The notes under the pieces were generated by a model. The model worked only from the letters and a program-made list of their open reading frames with translations. It searched no databases and was not told the DNA's origin. From Locusta migratoria (lineage: Eukaryota; Arthropoda; Insecta; Orthoptera; Acrididae): a DNA stretch of 64,000 bases. The position numbers and the translations under genes are program-made. Location: contig CM048746.1 of assembly GCA_026315105.1 (NCBI GenBank), positions 145,186,730 to 145,250,729 of the forward strand. The letters run 5' to 3'. Below are positions 31,012 through 42,200 of the stretch, one piece after another. Every line of letters starts with the position of its first letter. Positions within the stretch are counted from its first letter, which is position 1.

Positions 31012-32500
31012 AGCAAACCTTCAGATGTCAGATCGGTACCAAACGTTGTACATCGATAGAGTATCAACTTCTATATAATTCGTGCTATGTGCTGCCGTCC
31101 AGGAGAACATGCGTAAACCATATTAATACCTAACGTATGTAGTAAAGGAAAAGCATAACTAGGAGAGCTTACCGCGTTGCATTTCCGTGGGCTAGTTGGT
31201 AGAGCCGCAGTTCACCGTTAGGTGGGTTCTGAGTTGAAGCCCCGCCCAGAGCTTTTTTTAAATTATTTATTTTATTTTTTAACTGCAGTACTTTGGAAAT
31301 TGTTAATAGGGGCAACGTGTTCTTCGCATGTAAAAGGACTATTTGGACTTGATAACACTGTGTTGCCGCAGTTTGCTCTTGCTTCGTTTGTTTGAAAGTA
31401 GCAATTTGGTAGGGTTTATTCGTAGTTTCACAGAATAAATAAACATAATCAGAACATAAGAATAAAGAAACAATTGCATCACACTTACAACTGTATTAAT
31501 AGTAATAACAATGCGAAAGTAAATGTAATGTTAAAATCAGTGACCTTAATTACAGTAATAACACTAGTAATAATAAAAATAATATATACATCAAATTCAG
31601 GCATTATTATTATTATTATTACTTTAATACTTCCGAACGTAAGATGCAATTGTTCCTTTCTTCTACGGATAAACTCTACCGGTTAGCTATTTTCAAATAA
31701 AACGAAGCAGAACCAAACTGCCGATAACACAGTGCTATAAAATGCAAACAGTCCTTTTACGTTTCAGGAACATGTTGTCTCATGTAACACTCGGTGTACG
31801 TTTGTTGACGTAGAACGATTTTCAACGTCAGACCAAAAAAAAAAAAAAAAAAAATCGCGCCACCAGGATTCGAACTGAGGATCCTCGTAACGACTAAAAT
31901 TCTTTCTCTCAGAATGAAACTATCACTCTGCAACGGTTTGTGCTCTGATACGAAACTTCCTGGCAGATTAAAATCGTGTGCCGGAACCTGGGATCTTTGC
32001 CTTCGCGGGCAAGCGCTCTACCGACTGAGCTATCCCGACACGACTCACGATGCTGCCTCACAACTTCACTTCCGCCAGTACTTCGCCTCCTACTATCCAA
32101 ACTTCACAGGAGCTCTCCTGCGAACGTTGCAAGACTAGCACTCCTAGAAGAAAGGATATAGTGGAGACATGGCTTAGCCACAGCCTAAGGGATGTTTGCG
32201 AATGAAACTTTCCCTCTGCAGCGAAGTGTCAGCTGATATGAAACTTCCTGGCACTTTTAATCTGCCAGGAAGTTTCATTCTCTCTCTCTCAACTACACCA
32301 CGGGAGCTCAGCGCAGGAGACCCCCATAGATACGCATTTCCTGTGCTCTATAGGACAGGTGTTGCATATTATTTCCCGTTTACTCACGTTCTCGTGGACG
32401 GCAGCATATAGCAAGAATTATATGGAGGTTTCGGTTGATACTCTATCGATATACAATGTTTCGTACCGATCTGAGTGTCTGACATCTGAAGGTTCTGGTT
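31012..32500. mobile_element. Fold-back element with tRNA-like sequence in both arms
   Basis: The left arm (31012-31430) and right arm (about 31680-32500, enlarged by a SINE B insertion) are long diverged inverted repeats. Matching words include 'accttcagatgtcag', 'gatagagtatcaac', 'gctgccgtcca' and 'aaaaggact'. Each arm has a tRNA-like block: 'cgtgggctagttggtagagc' at 31188, and in reverse 'tcccgtggtgtagttgagag' at about 32290. It could be a fold-back transposon or two SINE copies in opposite orientation. Confidence 0.6.
31905..32290 (-). repeat. SINE B composite, ending in a tail-to-tail palindrome
   Basis: One reverse unit (31912-32190) is followed by a truncated reverse unit and a short forward tail. 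The two tails meet as 'aaacttcctggca' then 'ctgccaggaagttt'. It is inserted inside the tRNA-like block of the right arm of the fold-back element, between 'ttctttctctca' and 'ctctctctctca'. Confidence 0.75.
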
Positions 32501-32689
32501 TAAGATTTTAACAAGTTTCTCTGTTAAAATTTTGTGCTGTAACAGTTATTTACTGTGGTATAGTGGTCATGTGCATATTCATTTCATCTTTGCGTTTATT
32601 TTCGGAGACAAATGAATAGTATTCAGTATCTTTTGGAAACCACTTTCTCAGCTTTAAGCTTAGAAGAGAAGTGAGAGTCCAATTACACT

Positions 32690-33710
32690 ACCAAAAGCAG
32701 AGTTCGTTTTGTTTGGAGATAATACATGTATTGCAATAAAAAGTAGGTCAAGAATAGTTATAGAAAGGTCAGCTAATGATATTTTCATGAACATTAATAA
32801 ATGGTTTAAAGCCAACTCATTGTCATTAAACTTTCTAAAAATTCACAACATACAGTTCAGAACATGTAAGAGATTTCCCACCAGCATATGCATTAAGTAT
32901 GAAGACGAGCACTTAGAAAATGTTGACAGTATTAAATTCCTGGAATTACAGCTTGAGAATAAATTAGGTTGGGAGGAGCACACCACAGAACTGCAGAAAC
33001 GTCTCAACAAATCTGCAATTTCAATACGATTGTTATGAGACTTAGGAGACATAAAAATAAAAAAGGTTGCATACTTTGCTTACTTTCATTCCATAATGCC
33101 ATATGGTATAAAATTTTTGGGTAACTCTTCAAGTCAGTCAAAAGTCTTTAGAGTTCAAAAGCATGTAATACGTGTTATTCGTGAAGTAAATTCACGGATG
33201 TCCTGAAGTAGCCTCTTCAAAGAACTGGGTATATTCACTGCTGCATCTCAGTATATTTATTCCTTAATGTAATTTGTCGTAATATATCCCTTTTCCCAAC
33301 AAACAGCTCAATTCATACATACAATACTAGAAACAAAAATGATCTACACAAGGACTTAAAAGCACTTACTTTAGTTCAAAAAGGGGTACACGACTCAGGA
33401 ACACACATTTTCAATAATTTACCATCAAGTATAAAAAATTTAGCTAGAAATAAAGATCAGTTTAAGAGGAGCCTAAAAGAATTTCTAGTGGCCAACTCCT
33501 TTTACTCCATCAGTGAATTTATAAATTAAATGATGTATGTATCGCTATTCATACTGTATTAGTGTTATCATATTATCAGCTCAGAAATGTATGTATTTAT
33601 ATTATTAGTATTATCTATTATTCAGCTTGCCAATTTTGTTTCTTGACATGTTCCTCATCCACGAGGATGTCCTAAACATGGATCTACGGAACGAAAAGCT
33701 AATCTAATCT
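32690..33710 (+). pseudogene. WGNS-type LINE, RT thumb to 3' tail
   Basis: The longest frame (32709-33038) begins FGDNTCIAIKSRSRIVIERS, right at the position of the FADD box, which has decayed to FGDNT. It continues with WFKANSLSLNFLKIHN and DSIKFLELQLENKLGWEEHT. Further frames give KVAYFAYFHSIMPYGIKFLG and FRVQKHVIRVI. The 3' end carries a short 'aatctaatct' repeat tail (33701-33710 and, after the hairpin element, 33967-33981). Upstream RT and endonuclease are missing. Confidence 0.78.
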
Positions 33711-33965
33711 ATTTAATAATGATTATGCAGCCAAGATCGCATTTTTCATTTATTACGTGACCGGTTTCGGCGTACTCGACACCATCTTCAGACCTGTCGT
33801 AATTTACATAACTTCACGACATTTTATATACTAAAAGAGTACAGGTCTGAAGATGGCGTCGAGTACGCCGAAACCGGTCACGTAATAAATGAAAAATGCG
33901 ATCTTGGCTGCATAATCATTATTAAACAATTATAGATTGCCCCACTTAACTATGAGTTCCTTATA
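33711..33965. mobile_element. Hairpin element in the LINE tail
   Basis: Near-perfect inverted arms (33714-33800 and 33840-33926) share 'aataatgattatgcagccaa' and 'cgtaataaatgaaaaatgcg'. Each arm has 'ctgaagatggcgtcgagtac' followed by 'gccgaaaccggtc' (reverse at 33764-33791, forward at 33847-33874). The (TAATC)n tail of the LINE appears on both sides. Confidence 0.8.
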
Positions 33966-33981
33966 TAATCTAATCTAATCT

Positions 33982-34464
33982 TTAGATATCAGACGCCACT
34001 AGAACAAACCTACGATTTTATTTATTTATTTCGAAAATGCCGCATTAATTGTCTACAGCAGTGTTCTTTATACTTGTCGCTATTCCGTATTCCTGGCCGT
34101 GTCTCGTGGCACTGGTGATTAAGCTGCTGAGCACACGCCGTTCTGTGGCACGGCAGCGCGGGAACTTGGAGCCCTGCGCCCCAGGCCGTGTCTAGCCTAG
34201 TTGGGGGCTTTCGCCAACCAGCGAAGCGCCCTCCATTAGTGGGCAGGGAGTCCGCGAGGCTCAGCAAACTTTGACCGCCACAACTTGGCAATGAATTTGG
34301 GAGTCCACGCTGCTATCCACACCACGCTGCTAAATTGCTCGTAAGTAAATATGGCTATATAGGCTGAGTCACCTTAAACTTTGCTGCGTTTTATTTCTTG
34401 AACGGTTCCAAATATCTGAACGAGATTTTCGATAAAAATAGTGCACTAAGAAGGCGGCACTTTG
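33982..34464. other. No recognised gene
   Basis: GC-rich in the middle (34130-34270). A 'ctcgtaagtaa' word at 34340 could be a splice donor, but no convincing exon frame is attached. Confidence 0.3.
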
Positions 34465-34472
34465 GTATCTAC

Positions 34473-35734
34473 TAGGGATGGGAAAAATCGACCGGTCAAA
34501 ACCGATACCGGTATTTTAGTTTTGAATAACCGGTTGTTTTCGGTATTTATTTTGTGTCGGTTGTAACCGGTTTTTTTAGTTATTGCCAAGAACCGAGTAA
34601 AAAAACCGGTACAACTAGTTCCTGTAGCAGTGATTCAAAATGTGTATTTTTGTTAAAATAACAATCCGATGAGGACTGACTAAATGTGCCGAAAGCGGCC
34701 ATTTTAGTAAATGAGTTTTCTTGACTGCTTTTACTATTGGATATTAAGGAACAGAGTGTTGTTAGCTCCTCAACACGTTGGTTAAAACTTTAAATGTATT
34801 ATATTGCTATGCTAACAAGTTTTATTAATGTGATTGCTTGAAAGTGTGGGGCTTTTTAAATACCCAATATGGGTTTAGGTAACATTAATCATGTGGTGCC
34901 TCGCGAGGTAGCCGTGCGGTGTGAGGCTCCATGTCATGGATTGCGCGGCTGCTCCAGCTAGAGGTTCGATTCCTCCCTCCTCCCTCGGTCATGGGTGTGT
35001 ATACTGTCCTTAACGTAAGTTACTTTAAGTTAGATAAGTAGTTTGTAAGTCTAGCGACCGATGACCTAAGCAGTTAGATCTCATAAGAACTCACACCCAT
35101 TTGAATATTATTTGGGCATGTGGTGTACAGCTTTTCTAGTTCAATTTGCGTAAATTTACACTCACAACAATCATACTGTTACTCGGTACTGTGACTTTAT
35201 TTTCCGAAATACTTCTGCAGCACTGACTGAAGTTCATTTACTGTGTATATATTGTGTATATAACTAGATATCCATATGCGTTGGCTCACAAGTCCAACGT
35301 AAGGAGTGGTTGGCTCAGTATTCGCAACTGCCAGATGGATATACTAGGCCAGTAAATCTGTATGCTTCATATATAAGACGGACTCCTGGCTAGGCTTACA
35401 CACATGCAAGAAGGCGTAGTGTTTGGAGGGGATCTTACAAATATGGAAAGACTAGTGATTTGTCGTATAACGTAAATTTACCTATATTTTAACTAAACTT
35501 CCTAAGTTTCGTTTTCGGCCGAAACTAAAAGAACCGAAAATTCGATTACGGTTTCTGTTTCGGCTGCCAATTAAGTTTCGATCGAACTTTGGTGAAATAA
35601 AAGCAATAAAAAACCTAAAACCGGTTATTTAAAAAACCGGTTATCTTGAGCAGTTTTTACAGTGCGGTTAAACTGGTGACGAAAAGAACCGGTATAACCG
35701 AAAACCGGTTGTTTCAGTGATAACTGCCACCCCT
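34473..35734 (+). mobile_element. hAT transposon copy 2
   Basis: Ends TAGGGATGGGAA and (inverted) TAGGGGTGGCAG lie inside a perfect 8-bp TSD 'gtatctac' at 34465-34472 and 35735-35742. Subterminal AACCGG-type palindromes match copy 1 (20897-22446). This copy lacks about 340 bp that in copy 1 contain the BED-finger remnant. A SINE C variant lies at 34888-35110. Confidence 0.87.
34888..35110 (+). repeat. SINE C variant inside hAT copy 2
   Basis: The head is 'cctcgcgaggtagccgtgcg', the B box region 'gaggttcgattcctccc' and the tail 'cacacccatttgaata'. The TSD 'catgtggtg' lies at about 34880 and 35117. It is orthologous in position to the SINE in hAT copy 1. Confidence 0.85.
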
Positions 35735-35742
35735 AGTATCTA

Positions 35743-36010
35743 CACCTACATACATACTCCGCAATCCACCCGAAGGTGCGTGGCGGAGGGTACCCACCAC
35801 CGTTATTAGTTACTTAACTTTTCTGTTCTACTGCCGTATAGAACGAGGGAAAAAAGAATGTTTGTATGCATCTATACGAGCCCTAGTCTCTGATATTATG
35901 TTTGTGGTCCTTAGGCGAAATGTAGGCGTTTTTGATTCAGTGACTGACATCTGAGTTCCAGAAGCATTTTAGTAACACGCGTCAACAGATCTACCCGCCC
36001 GCCTGTGAAT
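35743..36010 (-). pseudogene. CR1-like LINE 3' end
   Basis: The reverse strand ends with 'taccctccgccacgcacctt' and a 'atgtatgtaggtgtagat' tail, as in the 3' UTR of the LINE at 2817-4472. The last coding residues read as a decayed HTNILFSLV..GSRTEK, matching the family's FFPRSI..WNRK end. The hAT copy 2 sits next to this tail. Confidence 0.68.
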
Positions 36011-36254
36011 TGCCTCCAGTGGGGGCAGCAACGGGGAGGGGGGGGAGACTAATGAAACTGATGAAGCCCCCTCTTAGTACCTCACAAAGATTTATTAATT
36101 TTATTATGTTTTGTTGTTTTGATTATTTTAACAGGTCAGCATCGGAAACTGGAAATAGCGCACATGTAATAAATCACAAGATAACTGTAATTTGCCAAGC
36201 ACAAGTGAATGTGACACTGGGTCACCAGCCTGATACCGCCACTGAGAGCGTGTG

Positions 36255-37464
36255 TTCATCAGAGACGAGTGTATTTGGGGCGTATTCTCAGTTCGAATAT
36301 AGTAAATTTCCTTCAAACGGAAAAGCTTCTTTCTACGAATCAACACCGGTTTAGGAAACATCGGTCTTGTGAAACTCAGCTTGCCCTTTTATCACATGAC
36401 ATCTTGCGAGCCATGGATGAAGGGCAACGGGCGGATTGTGTTTTTCACGACTTGAAAAAGGCGTTCGACACGGTACCACATTGCAGACTGCTAACGAAGA
36501 TACGAGCTTATTGAATAGGTTCACAGATTTGTGACTGGATGGAAGACTTCTAAGTAATAGAACGCAGTACGTTGTTCTCGGCGGTGATTGTTCATAAGAA
36601 ACGAGTGTATCGTCAGGCGTGCCCCGGGGGGTGTGATAGGACCGCTATTATTTTCTATCTGTATAAATGATCTGATGGACAAAGTAAGTTATAATTTGCG
36701 GCTGTTTGCTGATGATGCTGTGGTGTCGTCTTTAACTGACTGTAATAGCATACAGGATGACTTAGACAAAATTTCTAGTTGGTGCGAAGAATGGCAGCTA
36801 GCTCTCAATGTAGAAAAATGTAAGGTGATGCGCATGAGTAGGAAAAACAACCCCATAATGTTCGAATAAAGCATTAGTAGTGAGCTTCTTGATGCTGTCG
36901 CGTCGTTCAAATATCTAGGCGTAATATTACAGAGCGATATGAAATGGAACGAACATGTAAGGACAGTAGTAAGGGGAAGATGTACTTCACCTGTAAAGGA
37001 GACCGCGTATAAAACGCTTGTATGACCACGTCTTGAGTATTGCTCAAGTGTTTGGGACCCGCAGCAGATCAGTTTAAAGGAAGACATAGAGGCAGTTCAG
37101 AGGAGAGCAGCTAGGTTTGTTACTGGTAGGTTCGACCAGTACGCAAGTGGAAATGCCCCGGCAACTCAATTGGGGATCGCTGGAGGAAAGACGACGTTAT
37201 TTTCGTGAATTCCTATTGAGGAAATTTAGAGGGCCGAAATTTGAAGCTGAGTGTAGTACGATCTTGCTGCCGTCTACTTACATTTCGCGTAGTGATCACA
37301 AAGACAAGATAAGAGAAATTAGGGCTCGTACGGAGGAACATAGGCATTCTTTTTATCCTCTTTCTATTTGTGAGTGGAATAGGAAAGAAAATGCCTAGTA
37401 GTGGTAGAGTGTAACCTCCGCCACGCTCCTTACGGTGCACTGCGGAGTAGGTATGTAGATGTAG
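36255..37464 (+). pseudogene. CR1-like LINE, rearranged second copy
   Basis: This matches the copy at 2817-4472 closely over RT motifs: LSTNQHRFRKHRSCETQLAL, DLKKAFDTVPHCRLL, GVIGPLLFSICINDL and LRLFADDAVV. It also keeps FYPLSICEWNRK and the 'atgtagatgtag' tail. Several small deletions and stops break it. At its left edge a short piece from the middle of the RT ('tcatcagagacgagtgta') is joined directly to an earlier piece ('tattctcagttcgaatat'), so the order is rearranged relative to the other copy. Confidence 0.82.
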
Positions 37465-37620
37465 CGTGTTTTGCTGTTACTGTAATCGGTTTTAATGCCG
37501 CCGCGACCTGCTTTGATGCTCCGCTATTGTTACAGTTATGCTGAAGTTATATACAGGGTGCATTAAAAAGAATGGTGCAAACGTACACGGCTGAAAGTAC
37601 ACCATAACTGAAGCAAAAAC

Positions 37621-37820
37621 AAAAATGTTCAAATGTTTGTTAAGCTTATCGGACTTAACTACGGGGTCATCAGTCCCTAAACTTACAAACTACTTATGAA
37701 CTACTTACGAACTAGGACGGCACAAATATCCATGCCCGAGGGGGGATTCGAACCCCCGAACGTAGTGGCCATGCAGACCGTGACTGGAACGCTTCAATAC
37801 CCTCGGCCACCGCGGCCGGC
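37621..37820 (-). repeat. SINE A, full length
   Basis: The perfect 11-bp TSD 'gaagcaaaaac' lies at 37610-37620 and 37821-37831. It inserted close to a 'tatacagggtgcattaaaaa' transposon-type end at 37551. Confidence 0.92.
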
Positions 37821-38603
37821 GAAGCAAAAACGTTCCAGTAAACATGGATCCGCAAAACGGCCCGTTCGCAAGATAATCACGCATTTATGTTTCCAATCCG
37901 CCACTGACGTCATTGTGAACATTCTTCTAGTTAGTACATTTTAATTTCAAATTTGGAATTTACTATTAGGATTTACTCCGTATTTCTCTGACTTTATTGT
38001 AAACTTCGTCCTCGTTAATTATATGCAACTCCGGTACATTTTGATGTAGCTGTTAGCCGGCATGTAAGATGAGATATGAGCTAAATATCTCAAGAATTTA
38101 GCGTGAGACGGAAAATTAAAAGAACAAAACTTTTCGAGATCGAAGGGAAGACGGAAAGAGGAAAATAGATGGCGCTATGTTTGGTCCACTAGATTGCGCT
38201 GCCAAGGATCAAACTGATATAACCAGCATTTTTAAAAATGGGTACCCCAATTTTTATTAAGTATTAGTATAATAAGTAAATAAATATGGAAGTTTTAATT
38301 TGAATTTTTCGTCGTTTTGTTTCAGATGGCGCTGTAATATTCTGAAAACTTACTCCTTACAACTATATAAGAGCAGTTGATAGAATTTTTTTAATTAAAA
38401 TAAAAAAAGTGAAAAATTAGTTACGTGTGGACTTTGGTTGCTCCAATGTGCTACATTTACTTTAGTGAATTTATCATAAATTATGAGAACGCATGTTGTT
38501 ACTACGTGATCAACTTGAATTACCTCATTGATGTTATAAAATGCTCAAAATGCTGTCCACCAACTTCATTGCATTTGGCAATACGCTTAACGAAATTCCT
38601 CCC

Positions 38604-39067
38604 TGTGGTGTCGCACAAGTACAAAGTGCGCGCCACCTACTTTCGCCGCGCGCCGCCATGCATGCACGGCGCGGCGTTCTTCCGACGACAGCCACGAGCG
38701 CCCTCTGGGACAACGCCGCTCGTGGCCACCACTGAAGGACATCGGCGACTTCGCACTCCGACTTCGGACTGAGATAGCAACGAGTTAGGACCTTCGTCAT
38801 CAGATAGGCACCATTGAAGACTTTGCTATTGTACAGGCACTAGGCAGGCCTCTAACAACTATGTATCAACATTCTGCCGTACTATGTAAAAGTTAAGTAT
38901 TGTTTCATTCTGTGCAATATATATCTCTTACTAATTTACTCGAGTGTTTATAGTTTCTGGCTGCTCCCCTCCGTACCTGCACCAGCGTGTCGGTCTCATT
39001 CCACTCGGCCACCGACACCTACGACGAGGCTGGGACACAAAAGCGGCGACGAAGTTGGGACACAAAA
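38604..39067 (+). repeat. 5' LTR
   Basis: 464 bp, starting 'tgtggtgtcgcac' and ending 'gttgggacacaaaa'. GC-rich in the first third. The polyadenylation and TATA signals were not assigned with confidence. Confidence 0.92.
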
Positions 39068-39068
39068 G

Positions 39069-39086
39069 TGGCGACGAGGAGTGATA
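39069..39086 (+). other. Candidate primer-binding site
   Basis: 'tggcgacgaggagtgata' begins one base after the 5' LTR and starts with TGG, as expected for pairing to a tRNA CCA end. The tRNA was not identified. A near copy ('cggcgacgaag') lies inside the LTR end. Confidence 0.55.
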
Positions 39087-39297
39087 GAACCTTGGACCAG
39101 CCCGCTTACAGCAGCCAGACAGCAGCAGTCGGAGCACGCAAAAATTGCTCCCGCCCACCCACCCTTATTATAAGATTTTTGGGGGAACATATTCTGTTAC
39201 GTATTTTGTGGACTTTTTTGTTGCAGAGCGTCCTCTTTCATATTGCATTTGTGTTTTGTTATAATTTACTTGTATGCGCGGCGCCTAATCGGTCAGC

Positions 39298-42200
39298 ATG
39301 GCCACTACCCCGAACCCAAACTTAATGGAAATTATTCAGTTACAGACGGCGCAAATTACACAACTTCTCCAGGCGGTGTCGCAGTTAACTTCACAGGCTG
39401 CTCACCAACAACAACAGCCGCCGCTTCAGCAGCCCACACCTGCCGCCGCACCGCTTCCGACGTTCCGCCAGTACAACGAACGTGAGGAAGAATGGAGCGA
39501 CTATTTCGCACAGTTTCAAGAACTCGTCGCGGCTCATCAAATTACAGGTCAGAGAGTGAAGAACCTTTTCTTATCGATTGTGGGCCCCCAGACTTTCGTA
39601 CTATTGCAAAAACTTTTCCCTCTCGCATCTCCTCGTGATGTAGACTTTGAACAAATTGTAGATGCACTGAATGCTCATTATGAGAGAAAAGTTCTTGTAG
39701 CCGCTGCACGGTACCGATTTTTCAGACTTAAAAAATTACCGCAGCAGTCACACCAAGAGTGGATTACGGAATTGAAGGGCTTAACCCGCCAATGTAAATT
39801 TACTTGCTCTTGTGGACTTTCGTATAGTGACGTGATGTTGAGGGATGCGATTACGCAGAATATTCAGGACCCCAGAATTAGAGCAGCAATTCTGAAACAG
39901 TCTGACCCCTCATTAGACAGTGTACTGCAGCTTATAGAAGCGCATGATACTTTTGACTTAGCAGATGTAGAAATGCAAAGCCACAGTGTAAATTCAGTGC
40001 GCCGCAACGGACGCTTTCCTAGCCGTAGTTCTCAGTATAGCACTAGTGATTCTTATTTTTCTACCGGCCGTGCTGAACAGACAGTGAACAGTAGCCAGTG
40101 TAAAAGTGCGACGCAAAGGTCGCCCCGTAGTGTTAGACACAGTAATTTGAATAACGGGCGCCAACGCTCATTTCAGAAAAATGTACGTAAATCTTGCCCC
40201 CAGTGTGTGTCTCGCCACAAGCGTGCTCATTGCCCTAGTCGCAACGCAACCTGTTATCAATGTGGCAAATCGGGACATGTGCAGTCTGTGTGTATGCAAA
40301 TTAAAAACTCAAAGAACGGTGCCGTTAGGAATAGTGCTTCGCACAGTGCGAGAACGGTTCATACTGTAAATGTCATACACGCTGTGGATTTGGGCAGTGT
40401 TTCTCTTGATTCAACAGTGCAAAACAATTTTTGTGCGCCTATGGCAAAACTATATAGTGCACCACGTAGCAAGCGCCGACGAGCGCGTAAAACAGTGCAA
40501 CAGAAAAGGGTTCGGGACAAGCAAAATGACTATGAACAGTGCATTCCTGTAGTGAAATTAGTGCCTTCTGCAACTGCTCCTTGTAATAGTGCCCAGTACT
40601 GTGTAGCTAGTGACAGTAGAATTGGTGTAGCTACTCAAAGTAATTTTAGTGCAGTAGCCTCGCATTGCGCGGACGCCGATCCGGCGGTAGTGTCATCTAG
40701 TGACAGTGTTGTTAATCCGCTGTGTGCCGAGTATGCGCCGCTTCCTACCGCACGCAACCCGCGCAAGCGCAGAAAACAATATGTATTAGACGTTGCCCAC
40801 ATTCGCGCACCGGTCGTGCGCCAGAAGCACAAGCTGTTTGTTACTCTCTCTATAGAAAATAAGACTGTGCAATTTCAGCTTGATACTGGTTCCGCTGTCA
40901 CATTAATAAATAAAGACACTTATGAACTTCTGGGTTCGCCAAAATTGTCGCCTTGTCAACAAGTGTTAACAGCGTACACAGGACAAAATATTCCCGTGCT
41001 AGGAACATGTAGCCTGCCCGCCTCTTTTCAAGGTGTTACGAAAACAGTTGCTTTTGTTGTTCTTCGGGCCAAATCGACACAGAACATTTTTGGACTAGAT
41101 GCTTTTGACTTGTTTGGTTTATCAATTCAACGAGATGTGCTTCAAATTTCGTCAATAGTGCCTCAGGATAAAATTAATGCATTATGTGAAAAATACAGTG
41201 ACTTGTTTTCGCCGGAACTAGGTTGTGCAAAAGACTTCGTGGCACATGTAACTTTAAAAGAATCTGCAGTTCCAAAATTTCGTAAAGCTAGACCAGTGCC
41301 TATCGCAATGCGTGATACAGTTGCCGAAGAACTAAAACGTTGGCAAGATAGTGGGGTGATTTCTCCTGTTTCTGCGAGTCAGTGGGCCTCGCCTATAGTA
41401 ATTATACCCAAGCCGTCAGGAAAACTTCGTCTTTGTGCGGACTTCAAATCAACAGTAAACAGTCAAACAATTGTAGACACTTATCCCCTGCCCAGACCTG
41501 ACGAACTGATGGACAAATTAGGACAGTCTCGCTTCTTTTCCAAGATTGATTTAGCAGAGGCATACTTACAGATTCCACTTGATGACGAGTCGAAAAGGTT
41601 TTTCGTCATTAATACTCACATGGGCCTTTTTCAATTTCAACGCCTACCCTTTGGCAGTTCTTCCGCCCCCGCTATTTTTCAGCGCTTTTTGGAACAGCTG
41701 ACAGTTTCTGTACCGTGTTGCTCGAACTATTTAGATGATATTGTGGTATCCGGACGTACAGTTGAAGAACATTTAGCAAACCTGGAGTGCCTTTTCAAAG
41801 TTTTGACTGCAGCAGGTCTACGTTGCAATAAAGCAAAGTGTTCGTTTTTTCAAACTGAAATAGAGTACCTAGGCCATGTGATTAATGCCCAAGGAATTCA
41901 TCCCTTACAGTCACATCTTCGAGCAATCAAAGACTTGCCTCCTCCTAAGAATGTGCATGAATTGCAAGCAGTAATGGGAAAGCTTAACTATTATTTCAGA
42001 TTTATTCCCAATGCCTCTCAGATTGCAGCTCCACTGCATCACTTACGTAGGAAGAATGTTCCTTTTGTTTGGTCCAAAGATTGCCAGGTTGCCTTTGACA
42101 ACTTAAAGTCTGCACTACTGAGTGATGCATGTTTGATTCCCTTTGACCCCCAGAAGCCTGTAGTGTTAGCAGTTGACGCCTCATCGTACGGCCTAGGCGC

